Below, piece after piece: positions 50,120-62,000 of a stretch of DNA of 64,000 bases. Under the pieces are notes generated by a model. It was given only the letters and a program-made list of their open reading frames with translations, had not been told where the DNA came from and did no database searches. How positions within the stretch are numbered: position 1 is the stretch's first letter; the number at the start of each line of letters is the position of its first letter. Position numbers and translations under genes: made by a program. The stretch lies in assembly GCA_029255685.2 (NCBI GenBank), contig CM055313.2:39264079-39328078 (forward strand), read 5' to 3'. The stretch comes from Silene conica (lineage: Eukaryota > Streptophyta > Magnoliopsida > Caryophyllales > Caryophyllaceae).

Positions 50120-51121
50120 TGTTGGGGCTGGTGTCCTTGACAATTAAGTACAATGACTTATTAAATCTCTTTAAGGATCACAAGGGCATACTTTTGTATT
50201 ATTACCAGTTGATCCACGTTTATCAATAACGGTTGGCTTGCTAGATAAGTTTGACGTTATTGTCATACGGATGGCGGTGGTCAACTGGTCCCTATACGTC
50301 ACACCTATAGGACACGTTTGAGAGATGTGAAGGTATGAAAATACAGTCACATTTATGCCGGACATGACTAAACAATTAGTCAGAGGTATTGACTATTAAA
50401 TTAGTCAATAAGATGTTGAGATTATTATTTAATACGGATTAAATAATTTTAGCTAATACGGATTACATGATTAATTCGTAAATTAAATATAAACGGTTAT
50501 ATTTAATGAAATATTGTATTCGCGTATTAATATAAACAGTCATATTAATTTAGGTAATTATACAATATCGTATTTTATCAGACCGTTATTAATATATCGA
50601 CTGTATTAATATCTGATAACATGTTACGATTTATAATTAAAAATACCGCGAACAACTTAAAGCTAAATGGGTCGAATCACGCATTGGAATAAGGTAAGAG
50701 TGGAAAGCCCACTCTTACCCTATGTCCAATTTCGGCCGGCCATGTGTAGTATATAAGGAGAGTCCTTCTCCTTATATCAACGACTCTTGTTGCACTGTTT
50801 AAAATTATCTCAAGATAAATTAGGGTTTTGAGAGCATTCTTCTCCCAAAACCTCAGATCTCACATCTAAAACCTAAATAGCTCTCCCAATATTGCAAGTC
50901 AGTTGGAGAGGATTTCTAGCACACGCGGCCTCGTCTCATTCTAAGTCTTGGGTGCAAGTTATAAGAGGGAATTTGTGTTAATTCCTGTTCTTAGGCCTTT
51001 CGCACAAGGACTAAAGGTTGTACTTCTTTTCTTATCCTTTTAATCTTATGACTATTAACACAACTGTATTTTTCATTATAATCCTGCAAGTTTAGGGCGA
51101 ATACATGCTTTATTCCCCACA
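50120..51121 (+). repeat. 5' LTR of W
   Basis: TGTTGGGGCTGG...TTCCCCACA. Contains the element's promoter (TATA at about 50750-50757) within a perfect inverted repeat. Confidence 0.95.
50751..50777 (+). promoter_or_regulatory. TATA region of W inside a perfect hairpin
   Basis: ATATAAGGAGA (50751-50761) pairs with TCTCCTTATAT (50767-50777) around a 5-base loop. The left arm is the likely TATA box, so transcription would start near 50780-50790. The same structure is in the 3' LTR (58455-58481). Confidence 0.65.
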
Positions 51122-51123
51122 AG

Positions 51124-51135
51124 TGGTATCAGAGC
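51124..51135 (+). other. primer-binding site of W
   Basis: TGGTATCAGAGC, two bases after the 5' LTR, complementary to initiator tRNA-Met. Confidence 0.92.
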
Positions 51136-52929
51136 CATAGGCCATGAAAATTTTACTTTTGTGTTTTTCATAAGTTTATTTAAAAGATTTTGAAAAATCT
51201 CGTTTCTGCCGCTGCGTCGGTCGGTCGACCAGTTTTAGCGGTCGGTCGACCGCCCCTGTGTGAGTTTTCTGTTTTTTTTAAAAAAAACAGTTTCCTTTGT
51301 GAGCTTTCGATCTTGTTTTTCGATTCCTGTTTACATATTGTTAATTAATCGATATTCTTGACAATATGTGAACCCTTGTTGATGTTAATTTTGATTTACT
51401 TGTTTTAATCAAAATTTAAAAGGTAAAAACTTGTTTTAATTTCAAAAGGTGCAGCGTTTTGCGATTTCTGAAATTCGTTTTTACTGCTTGTTGGTCGGTC
51501 GACCTAATTAATAGGTCGGTCGACCGATTTTACTGTTGCAGAAATTTTCGTTTTTCGGCTGGAGGTCGGTCGACCTCCCCCCTGTAACAGACTCGTTTTT
51601 TTTATTTTCCGAAAATAACATGTTTTATTTTCACATGGCTTAAAATAATATACTGTATACGGAAATAGTATATTATTTAGTGAATCGGTTCACCCTCGTT
51701 TGATACATATTATTTTAAAACAGTTTAAAATAATGGATTATATGTTTATTAAAATTGGTGATTAAAACGGTATAATCACATAATTTTAATCCCGTAAGGT
51801 GGTTTGGTAAAAATTTATTAATCATAATAACCGTATTATGTCATGTATAAATTTTATTTAGTTGATGCATTTTTTTTTATCGTCTTGTGAATGCCTTGAA
51901 TGCTTTCAATAACGTATTTAATTTTTTCAAACGGTTGTAACTTAGTGTGGCCTTAGAAGATTGTGTCACCGTAATGATGGGACACGATCTTGCTTGTAAT
52001 TTTGAGATCTTGAATCTCCGTTTTGGGTTTTTGCCATGTAATTACTTTTGTATTTAAATTAGAATGTATCTAGGACTACTTTTGTAATTTAAATTAGTAA
52101 TTTTGTAAAGACCAAAGACAAGACGGAGACCGGATGCTCTCTCCCGCTGCAAGGACCAAGATGGAACATCAAGACAAGCTTCTAGGGTCCAACGGTGGAT
52201 TCCAAGTTGTTTTATGTTTATTTTGGTAGGATAGGCCACACTAGGACTTTTATTTACGTTTATTGCATTTATCTTTATGCTTTCATCGATAATAGCTTGC
52301 ATCATATTCCGCCTAAAAACCAAACCACCTATATCATGCCTGAAAACTGACTCATGTAGAGGTTGCGCGTTAGTTTTCTGTGACAATACAGATGTCACTT
52401 GTCAATTGCAAAGCCATCACTTTATTTAATTCATTCACGCATTTGCTAGATATTAGTTCACTTAATATGAATAAATAAAAGTTGATGGGGTCTTCCTCGT
52501 ATAACCAAAAATTGAGACTAGTCTTTATAAATCAGCCTCCCATGAATCCCTTCTTCGTCGGTAGGCATAATATGACCCCTTCTACGTCGGGTAAGTGGGA
52601 ACAGATGATTTATTTTATCTCAACATCATGGTCACTCGATACTATCTAGTGACTGAGATGGACTAATAGATAGGATTTACGGAAATCTATCGACCAAGAG
52701 TTCCAACGATTGGAATTAGCCAAACTGTGGGCTTATCAATATACGGAAATTGAGTCTTGGGATCGTTTATATAATTCTTGAGGGAGATCAATTATATAAA
52801 TGCATGAGTCTACGAGTTTAAATTCAATTTAATATAGACTTAAATCACAACAATAAGTTGCTTATATGGTTTTGTTTTATCTTCTTTTTCAGTGTAGAAC
52901 ACGTTCATTAAAACTGCTGTATAACTATA
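51136..52929 (+). other. long untranslated leader of W
   Basis: About 1.8 kb without a coding frame. At 51219-51575 it has five copies of GGTCGGTCGACC (51219, 51240, 51493, 51514, 51564), a partly palindromic word also found in the Tekay LTR. The remainder is AT-rich. A minus-strand open frame at 52054-52398 shows no family resemblance. Confidence 0.75.
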
Positions 52930-55900
52930 ATGGCTGGTGAAGACCCAATGCCAAGTGCCAAGCTAGCACGTGAATCCTGGCTAAAGGCCTTCATGGACTC
53001 CATGAATCAGTCTACTAGACTGAGGAATGATGGGTCAAACTTCTCTGACTGGGAGGCAGCACTACGGAATGCTGCCATTGCTGACGGAAAGCTTAAGTAT
53101 TTAACTGAGCCAATTCCGGCACACCCAGGAACTGGAGCTAGAGCTAACGATGTTCGCGCTCATAGCGACTTCGTCATGGAAGCGGGTGCGATAAAGAACG
53201 TACTCATCTATGCAATGGAATCAAATTTGCAAAGACGCTTCATAACCCATGGTGCAAACAAGATTTTCACCACGCTCTCTAACGAATTCTCCAAAGCTCC
53301 GAGAATCGTTTCTTATGAGCATACTTGTCGCTTCTTTGAGGCGAAACTCCAGAAGGGCCAAGCAGTTAGCCCACATATTCTTCACATGATTGAGAATATC
53401 GAGAAACTGGAGGCCCTAAACTGCAAGATCAGTGAGAACATAATCGTTGATCGAATGCTTCATTCACTTCATGATGGGTTTGCCCTCTTTAGGGCCAACT
53501 ATTACATGAATGACATGAAGAAGACTCCTCATGAGCTCCACTCCCTTCTCGTACAGACTGAGAAGGATCTGAAATTAAGTGGGAGCATAAAGCAGGATGT
53601 TCTCATGATCTCCAGTAAGGGTAAGGGTAAGGGTAAGGCTAAAGCTCAGGGCGACCTAGCAGTAGGTAAGCCCAGGTTCAAGAAACCAGGATTTACTAAG
53701 AGTGGGCCAGGTGAGTCAAGCAACTCACAGGGCAAGACAAAGAGCAAGGATACTAGCATGGAATGTCACCATTGCCACAAGACTGGGCATTGGAGGCGCT
53801 CCTGCCCCGTGTATCGGGAGGACATTAAAGCAGGTCGCGTTACTCCTGTTGGTATGTCTTCTTCTTCTTTTATTCACATGATTGAGATTAACCATGCAAG
53901 TTGCGGAACTTGGGTACTTGATACTGGTTGTGGTTCTCATCTATGTAATCATGTGCAGGGCCTCCGAAACCAAGAACCCCTAATCAAGGGTGAGGTGGAC
54001 CTGCGAGTCGGGAATGGAGCACGCGTTGCTGCAGTCTCGAAGGGAACATACGTGATCCAGCTTCCAAGTGGATTCGAGTTATTTTTATATAACTGTTATT
54101 ATGTTCCTAGTTTATCCAAAAACATTATTTCAGTTTCTGCACTTGACAAACTCGGCTTTTCATTTGTAATAGAGAATAATAGCTGTATTTTCTCCTTACA
54201 CAATATGATTTATGGCAAGGCAGTTTCCATGAATGGAATTTATGTTTTAGATCAAAATACTGAGATATTACATGTGAATAATAAAAGATTAAAGGTAGGT
54301 GACAAAGATCAAACTTACTTATGGCATTGTCGTATGGGACACATAAATGAGAAACGCGTAAAACAGCTCATACAGAATGGAGCTATATTGCCCTTTGATT
54401 TCGAATCATATGGCACGTGTGAATCATGTCTCATCGGTAAGATGACTCGTATTTCCTTCAAAGGTGTTGGAATGCGCGCTGCCGACCTATTAGGACTCAT
54501 ACATACGGACGTATGTGGCCCTATGTCGATCAACGCACGAGAAGGCTATAGGTATTTCATCACTTTCACGGATGATTTGAGTAGATATGGCTATGTCTAC
54601 TTGATGAAACATAAAAGTGAATCCTTTGACAAGTTCAAAGAATACCAGAATCGGGTACAGAACCAGCTGGGTAGAAAGATTAAAGCACTACGTTCGGATC
54701 GTGGTGGTGAGTATCTTTCACACGAGTTTGATCAACACCTTAAAGACTGTGGCATCGTGCTACAGTTAACTCCACCTGGAACACCACAATTAAATGGTGT
54801 GTCCGAACGGAGAAATCGGACTTTACTTGATATGGTTCGATCCATGATGAGTCACACCGTCGTGCCTGATTCATTGTGGGGCTATGCTCTTTTGTCGGCC
54901 GCTCTATTACTTAACCGAAGTCCGTCTAAAGCTGTTGACAAGACTCCATACGAATTATGGAAGGGAACGGTCCCTAACTTGTCCTTTATACGGGTTTGGG
55001 GCTGCGAGGCTTATGTCAAGTGGAGACACGAGGATAAGCTCGGCCGGCGATTGGTCAAGACATACTTTATAGGTTATCCAAAGGGAACTTTTGGTCATTA
55101 CTTCTACTCGCCAACCGAACAACGTGTTTTTGTTGCGGCTAGTGCGACGTTCTTAGAGAAAGAATTTCTCGAGAACAAGTCAAGTAATAGAACCTCCGAG
55201 TTATCGGAGGTTCAAGAACCAACTGCCGAGCAACCATTGGAGGAAACAGTTCCTTCAACCGAGGCTACGGTAGATATCCCTGAGGAACCTAGGAGGTCGG
55301 GAAGAGTCTCTATTCCTCCGGACAGATACATTGGTATGGTCGAGGAACATGATACAGATGACGTCTTACTCCTAGAGGGTAACGAACCCACAACCTATAA
55401 AGGTGCCATGACCAGTTCTGACTCAAAGCTATGGCTAGAAGCCATGCAATCCGAGATGGACTCCATGTATGAGAACAACGTGTGGGATCTTGTGGACCTA
55501 CCTGCAAAGGTACGTCCCCTTCAATGCAAATGGCTTTACAAGATAAAGCATGCCGTGGAAGGACAACAAGATATCCACAAGGCTAGACTAGTTGCTAGAG
55601 GTTTCACTCAAGTGCCAGGCTTGCACTATGATGAGATCTTTGCACCCGTAGTCATGCTACGTTCCATTCGGATTATCTTAGCGATCGCCGCATTTCATGA
55701 TTATGAAATATGGCAAATGGACGTTAAAACCGCCTTCTTAAACGGTTATTTGGAGGAAGAGTTGTACATGGTACAACCCGAGGGTTTTATCGATCCAGCA
55801 CATCCTAAGAAAGTTTGCAAGCTTAAGCGTTCCATCTATGGACTTAAGCAAGCATCGCGGAGTTGGAATCATCGCTTCGACCAAGTGATAAAAGAGAATG

Positions 55901-56961
55901 GGTTCATTCGATCAGTCGAGGAACCATGTCTCTATATCAAGTCGAGTGGGAGCAAGATTGTATTCCTAGTACTGTATGTCGATGACATACTCTTGATTGG
56001 GAATGACATACCTCTCTTATCTTCGGTTAAAGCATGGTTGAAAAACCACTTCCAGATGAAAGATCTGGGAGAGGCACAAAGAATTTTGGGCATCTGTATC
56101 TACAGAGATAGATCACGATGGATGTTGTCTCTCAGTCAGGAGTCTTATATAGATAAGATTCTGGAGAGATTCAGCATGACGAACTCCAAGAAGGGGTTCC
56201 TTCCTATGACTCCTGGGCTTCACTTGAGCAAGACTCAAGAAGCTAAGTCATTGGAAGAGAAAGAGCGCATGAGTCGGATTCCTTATGCTTCGGCAATAGG
56301 ATCGATCATGTATGCCATGATATGCACACGTCCAGACGTTGCATATGCATTGAGTATGACTAGTCGATTCCAAGCTCATCCAGGTGAACAACACTGGATG
56401 GCCGTGAAAAACATTCTTAAGTACCTACGGAGGACTAAAGATTGGGGATTGACTTATGGAGGCGACTCAACGCTCTGCGCCACGGGTTACGCAGATGCTA
56501 GCTTCCAAACGGATCAAGATGACTCGAAATCTCAATCTGGATTCGTTTTTACTCTTAATGGTGCTGCTGTCAGCTGGAAAAGTTCTAAACAGAGTGTTAC
56601 AGCAGATTCTACGACTGAGTCCGAGTACTATGCCGCCTCAGAAGCAGCTAAGGAAGCAATATGGATACGTCAATTCTTACAAGGACTATCAGTAGTGCCT
56701 AGTTCAAATGACTCAATCACCGTTTATTGTGATAATAAAGGTGCCATCTTCCAAGCTAAGGAGCATAAGTCTAGCAATAAGGCTAGGCAAGTACAACGGA
56801 AAGCTCATCTAATCAGAGATTACGTGGAGCAAAAGGAGATTTTCATTGATAAGATCGCTACGGATGACAACATAGCTGATCCTCTCACAAAAGCATTACC
56901 ACGTGATAAGCATGAAGGGCACATTCATTCCATGGGAATTGGATGTGTTCCTAAGTTGTAG
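52930..56961 (+). CDS. copia Gag-Pol polyprotein of W
   Basis: 1343 codons in a single frame. Order: Gag core (about 1-230), CCHC zinc knuckle (CHHCHKTGHWRRSC, near 279), aspartic protease (VLDTGCGSHLCNH, near 331), integrase (zinc region LWHCRMGH...CESCLIGK near 465-500; catalytic HTDVCGP near 525, LRSDRGGEY near 587 and GVSERRNRTLLDMV near 625), reverse transcriptase (LVARGFTQVPGLHYDEIFAP, QMDVKTAFLNGYLEE, LYVDDILLIGND near 1015), RNase H (ADASFQTDQDD near 1187; ESEYYAASEAAKEA). Integrase before reverse transcriptase is the copia order. Gag coats the RNA; Pol makes and inserts the DNA copy. The start at 52930 opens a typical copia Gag N-terminus. All active-site motifs are present and it looks whole. 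Confidence 0.95.
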   Translation: MAGEDPMPSAKLARESWLKAFMDSMNQSTRLRNDGSNFSDWEAALRNAAIADGKLKYLTEPIPAHPGTGARANDVRAHSDFVMEAGAIKNVLIYAMESNLQRRFITHGANKIFTTLSNEFSKAPRIVSYEHTCRFFEAKLQKGQAVSPHILHMIENIEKLEALNCKISENIIVDRMLHSLHDGFALFRANYYMNDMKKTPHELHSLLVQTEKDLKLSGSIKQDVLMISSKGKGKGKAKAQGDLAVGKPRFKKPGFTKSGPGESSNSQGKTKSKDTSMECHHCHKTGHWRRSCPVYREDIKAGRVTPVGMSSSSFIHMIEINHASCGTWVLDTGCGSHLCNHVQGLRNQEPLIKGEVDLRVGNGARVAAVSKGTYVIQLPSGFELFLYNCYYVPSLSKNIISVSALDKLGFSFVIENNSCIFSLHNMIYGKAVSMNGIYVLDQNTEILHVNNKRLKVGDKDQTYLWHCRMGHINEKRVKQLIQNGAILPFDFESYGTCESCLIGKMTRISFKGVGMRAADLLGLIHTDVCGPMSINAREGYRYFITFTDDLSRYGYVYLMKHKSESFDKFKEYQNRVQNQLGRKIKALRSDRGGEYLSHEFDQHLKDCGIVLQLTPPGTPQLNGVSERRNRTLLDMVRSMMSHTVVPDSLWGYALLSAALLLNRSPSKAVDKTPYELWKGTVPNLSFIRVWGCEAYVKWRHEDKLGRRLVKTYFIGYPKGTFGHYFYSPTEQRVFVAASATFLEKEFLENKSSNRTSELSEVQEPTAEQPLEETVPSTEATVDIPEEPRRSGRVSIPPDRYIGMVEEHDTDDVLLLEGNEPTTYKGAMTSSDSKLWLEAMQSEMDSMYENNVWDLVDLPAKVRPLQCKWLYKIKHAVEGQQDIHKARLVARGFTQVPGLHYDEIFAPVVMLRSIRIILAIAAFHDYEIWQMDVKTAFLNGYLEEELYMVQPEGFIDPAHPKKVCKLKRSIYGLKQASRSWNHRFDQVIKENGFIRSVEEPCLYIKSSGSKIVFLVLYVDDILLIGNDIPLLSSVKAWLKNHFQMKDLGEAQRILGICIYRDRSRWMLSLSQESYIDKILERFSMTNSKKGFLPMTPGLHLSKTQEAKSLEEKERMSRIPYASAIGSIMYAMICTRPDVAYALSMTSRFQAHPGEQHWMAVKNILKYLRRTKDWGLTYGGDSTLCATGYADASFQTDQDDSKSQSGFVFTLNGAAVSWKSSKQSVTADSTTESEYYAASEAAKEAIWIRQFLQGLSVVPSSNDSITVYCDNKGAIFQAKEHKSSNKARQVQRKAHLIRDYVEQKEIFIDKIATDDNIADPLTKALPRDKHEGHIHSMGIGCVPKL

Positions 56962-57810
56962 TACTCTTTTATGAATTCATGTAATAATTCATTTTCTCGT
57001 GTACTCTATTCAACCTTATTGTTATGATATAAAATGTTTTGTTTTTCATGTGGAATTGTACGCCAATTTTGAACACCACAAAGTGAACTGATTAACATTA
57101 CATCGTTTTGGTCCTTGATTACCCACTTGAGCTGATAACTCAGGTAATCATTTTGTGACGTTGGTTGATGGTGGGTTCAACGAGCCATAAGTCACGTGGA
57201 TGACTGACCAATCACAAAGGCGAGTTATACGGATATCTCGTAGGACACCCCGTGACAACGTTATGGAGTCCTAAATGTTTTATAACATTGGGTGCCTGGT
57301 CGTGGATAGGACCTCCATAGTGTTCCTTAGAGTCGAGTCTTTTGACCTTCAACTGTCTCTTGAGATTAAGACAGATTTTGGGTAACTTTGGTTTCTTTCC
57401 CACGGTCACCGTAACAGGGGCCAAGAGGATTTTTTCTGGGTTATTTCATGCTGGGCGATATCGGCAGGATTCGAGTTGAGGGAAATATCTAAACCCTTAT
57501 CAGGATTTTATCATTTCTCAGGGCCACTCGAGGAGTAGTAACTGAAATGCATGGCCATGCTCGAATACAGATTCGTTTTATCAGTTAAGTTACTCTCTAG
57601 TCGGGGAAACCACTCTTGATACAGATCGCTTGTGAGATACGACCTTTGCGAATGCGGATTTGCAAATTGTCTTACATTGAGTGGGAGAAATTTTAAAAGG
57701 ATATGAGATTCGGTTATCGCACCTACACTTGTACGGACAAGTGGGAGTTTGTTGGAGCTTGTGTCCTCCACATGTAGTGTGATAACGTCATTGCACATAC
57801 CCTTGTACGG
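56962..57810 (+). other. non-coding stretch between pol and 3' LTR of W
   Basis: About 850 bp with no coding frame in the element's direction. The motif ACAAGTGGGAG occurs three times near its end (57736, 57811 and a shorter form at 57679), the last being the polypurine tract. Short open frames on the other strand show no family. Confidence 0.65.
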
Positions 57811-57823
57811 ACAAGTGGGAGAT
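57811..57823 (+). other. polypurine tract of W
   Basis: ACAAGTGGGAGAT directly before the 3' LTR; primer for plus-strand DNA. The matching tract of Z is nearly the same. Confidence 0.85.
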
Positions 57824-58825
57824 TGTTGGGGCTGGTGTCCTTGACAATTAAGTACAATGACTTATTAAATCTCTTTAAGGATCACAAGGGCATACTTTTG
57901 TATTATTACCAGTTGATCCACGTTTATCAATAATGGTTGGCTTGCTAGATAAGTTTGACGTTATTGTCATACGGATGGCGGTGGTCAACTGGTCCCTATA
58001 CGTCACACCTATAGGACACGTTTGAGAGATGTGAAGGTATGAAAATACAGTCACATTTATGCCGGACATGACTAAACAATTAGTCAGAGGTATTGACTAT
58101 TAAATTAGTCAATAAGATGTTGAGATTATTATTTAATACGGATTAAATAATTTTAGCTAATACGGATTACATGATTAATTCGTAAATTAAATATAAACGG
58201 TTATATTTAATGAAATATTGTATTCGCGTATTAATATAAACAGTCATATTAATTTAGGTAATTATACAATATCGTATTTTATCAGACCGTTATTAATATA
58301 TCGACTGTATTAATATCTGATAACATGTTACAATTTATAATTAAAAATACCGCGAACAACTTAAAGCTAAATGGGTCGAATCACGCATTGAAATAAGGTA
58401 AGAGTGGAAAGCCCACTCCTACCCTATGTCCAATTTCGGCCGGCCATGTGTAGTATATAAGGAGAGTCCTTCTCCTTATATCAACGACTCTTGTTGCACT
58501 GTTTAAAATTATCTCAAGATAAATTAGGGTTTTGAGAGCATTCTTCTCCCAAAACCTCAGATCTCACATCTAAAACCTAAATAGCTCTCCCAATATTGCA
58601 AGTCAGTTGGAGAGGATTTCTAGCACACGCGGCCTCGTCTCATTCTAAGTCTTGGGTGCAAGTTATAGGAGGGAATTTGTGTTAATTCCTGTTCTTAGGC
58701 CTTTCGCACAAGGACTAAAGGTTGTACTTCTTTTCTTATCCTTTTAATCTTATAACTATTAACACAACTGTATTTTTCATTATAATCCTGCAAGTTTAGG
58801 GCGAATACATGCTTTATTCCCCACA
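57824..58825 (+). repeat. 3' LTR of W
   Basis: 1002 bp, same length as the 5' LTR, about six substitutions, no length change. Confidence 0.95.
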
Positions 58826-58830
58826 GTGGG

Positions 58831-59081
58831 ATCATGGGATGGCGTGAGCACTCGGATGGACCGACTTAGATGTAGATCGCATACTTAGTAGTTATCAGTT
58901 GTACTTTAGTTTCCGCTGTGTAGCTTTTGTAACATCGAAGTTTAAATTGTATCAGTTTTTATATAAAGTACTTTGGTTTGATTTACTTTGTTATTCACTA
59001 CCTCGGATATTCCGAGATGGTAACAACTCAATTTACTGAGGATGTCTTGCCTAAGGCTCCTTAATAAATTGGGGTGTTACA
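58831..59081 (+). repeat. 5' LTR of X, second part
   Basis: Continues the LTR interrupted at 50119 and ends AATTGGGGTGTTACA. The region CTACCTCGGATATTCCGAG matches the reverse complement of the LTR end of Y. Confidence 0.88.
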
Positions 59082-62000
59082 ATGTGGTATCAGAGCGAAC
59101 GATCCTCAGGCCTAAACCAAATGAATAATAATGAATGTAGGAAGAGTCTAATAAAATGAACCCCGAGATGAGACTGTTAGGAGCCCCAAAAAGGAACGGG
59201 ATGAGTTAGGGGCCCCCTCACACCAAACCTGGGCCCTTTCTGTTCTGTCTCGGGAACCCAAAGAGAGTAATTGAAGAGTGGGGTAGATTATATAGTGACC
59301 TAGTTATCTTGTACTAACGTTCTTGCAGGAGAAGGAATGAGGTAAGTTATGATGTGAGATATGATTGGTGATATGTACTGCGAATCATGAGATTGATGTT
59401 GAATGTTGGTTGAGATCTACTACTGTTGGTATTGAGAACTAGAGATTTTGAATATGAGCTTTACTTGTATATATATGGTGATATGCATGCGGCTATATGA
59501 TCCCTGAACCGTTAGGTACAAATATAGTATAATGATATGTGTAATAAATTGATGAGCTATAGTCACATAAAAGGGTAGATGTAGGAGAGATATTATTATA
59601 ATTGACTGGAATGGTTAGTAGAGCCAGCTATGCTATGTCGTTATAGGATGTGGGACCAAGTTAAGTCTTATGGGTAAAGCTAGTAGACCGAACCGGAGGC
59701 CGTGCGCGTTGATAATTGCTTGTACTATTCTATGTGTATACACTTCTTATTTGCATGCCTTATACTTTGCAAGAGTTTATTGATAGGCATACTAGACAAA
59801 TGTGATCGGAATTTGAGATTTATGATTTTATTATTTTACTAATTGCTTTAACAATCCATGTTTAGTAATATGTAGAATGTGTGTTCTAAGCTATGAATGT
59901 ATATAGTCATGTGTTGCGTATATCGTATTTAACATTTTATGCTTGTTATATACATTTAAATTTTTTATGAAGTTTGTCATCAATAAGGGATACGTAGTAG
60001 TCCCTAGGTTATATTTCCGTACTTGGATACACCTGCATAACTGTCAAGTTATTTAATTGATTTTATTTTCAGTTCGAAACCTGTACCGTATTTTGATGCC
60101 AACTACAATTGAAATGAGGAATGAATGTTAATATGGTACAGAGTGATGTCTATGTTTCAAATGATTGTCAATGTGTTTGGATGAGAAAGGTTGAGTGTGG
60201 ATGTAGTGATGTGTAGTTGCTAAGGGACCAAAATTTTAATGAATTTTCACAATGTTACCTGGTTTGTCCGGGCTGTCACTTTATACGTGTTTCATAATTG
60301 AGGATGAAAATTTTATGTATGATAACCTTCTGAGTTGGGTTTACAATGCTAGTGTTTTATCTTGATATGAGTTATGTCTTTGGGAGAAATAATTCTTTAT
60401 TCGACAGTAGTCAGACTGTTACTACATAGTTCCCTTTTGACCTACCTTTTGTAACATAAATCATTTAAAACTTGGTTATTGCTTGCGCATAGTTCCAACT
60501 CTACTGTTCAGAATGTTCGTTCGCGTTTTCAAAATTTTACGCCATGTAAAATCTTAACGAGCTGTTACTCGATTGTGATTTTTGCAAGATGCCTAAAACT
60601 ATGTTGAAATGTTGTAAAGTTATTGTTCAAATTGTTCGAGTTGTAAATATTGTATTAGATAATTCCCTTGAAATATACACTCGATTCTTTTCCTATGATT
60701 ATCTAGTCCTTTATATTTTCTCAAAACCATAATCGCTCACACGTTAGATAAACTGTTATTTAATTATGGTTTGGTAAGTTGCTGCATAATATTCAATTGG
60801 TGAACTTATGAGATATGTAAGTACATATAAAAGTTTAATCGAATGTGAATTAGGTGATGTGACTACGTGATATCCTGATATGGCGTTCCTAACGTGAATA
60901 GGAGGCATATGGTATGAGTATGAACCTCATTACGTGATAGCGTAACCTTGTTTACTTCGTCAAGTTTAATATAGAGTCGTTCCAATTATATGTCTAATAT
61001 TATGATCTCAAAATGAATATGTGCTGCTTGTATGTGATGTTAAAAGCATGTTCGTCTGTGCCGAGTGGTAAGCTTATTAGCATAATATAGCAATCTAATG
61101 GTTATACGTAACTGTGGTTAGTTGAACAATGTGAATCTGTTTGATGTTCTTCCGTATAATGATGGTTTACCTCTGTCTAGTCCTCTGTGATTATAGTCCT
61201 TATAACTTTTTCGAGTATCTTGTTATATCATACAGTAAATTGCATAATGTAATACTTAGAATCTGATCACGATGTGTTGAATTATCAATTGTTGACATTT
61301 GATTTATGGAAGTACTAGTCTGGTGAATTCGTTTACTTTTATCGTTAAATTTGTTTTCATAATTCATGAACTACAAGAACAATGTTTTAGTAAGGGAGAG
61401 TCAGAATGTCTCCGTGTAGTATTGTTTCGATCTATAACTTGTAAAATTGTTTTGGATTCGTGTTTTTAATTTGTCACAATGTTCAAACGTTTCAAACTAC
61501 TTTTAAAAGTGATAAACCATGAGAAAGCTTGATGTTTGATAGTTATGGTGATTGTTTACAATATGACTATTCTGTAGGTAGGTGTCGATGAAATCTTGCT
61601 TGAATGTTAGTTATTGCGCATTGTATAAAATCCTTAATTTGCAAATCGCATATAGTAATAGTTTCATGATAAATGATGTAATATGAATGGACGGGAAAGG
61701 TACCTGAGTGAAATTATAACTAATCGATATCCGGGAATGTTAAACGATCTTGTGAGTCTCTGAGTTATGTATGTCTTGTGAAGTATGTCCATGTTCCATG
61801 TTTAATTACGTTAATTAATGTTGTGCTATGTCTTTTCCTAAATACGGCTTCGCTTCAAAAATATGTTTATGAACATGAAACGTTTAAATTGTCAATTATG
61901 AACTATGAGTTTTCTTGAGTATTTATGTAGTTGTAAATACTAGCTTGCGTTGAATTTTATGGGTGTGTAAGTGTTATCTACTCAGATTTTTGTCTTATTG

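Larger units (their letters stand above)
50120..58825 (+). mobile_element. whole-looking Ty1/copia element W
   Basis: LTRs of 1002 bp each (50120-51121 and 57824-58825) with about six differences (0.6%), primer site 51124-51135, Gag-Pol frame 52930-56961, polypurine tract 57811-57823, and a 5-bp target duplication. At usual plant rates this is an insertion of a few hundred thousand years. All parts look whole. Lineage within copia not assigned with certainty; perhaps Bianca-like. Confidence 0.95.
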
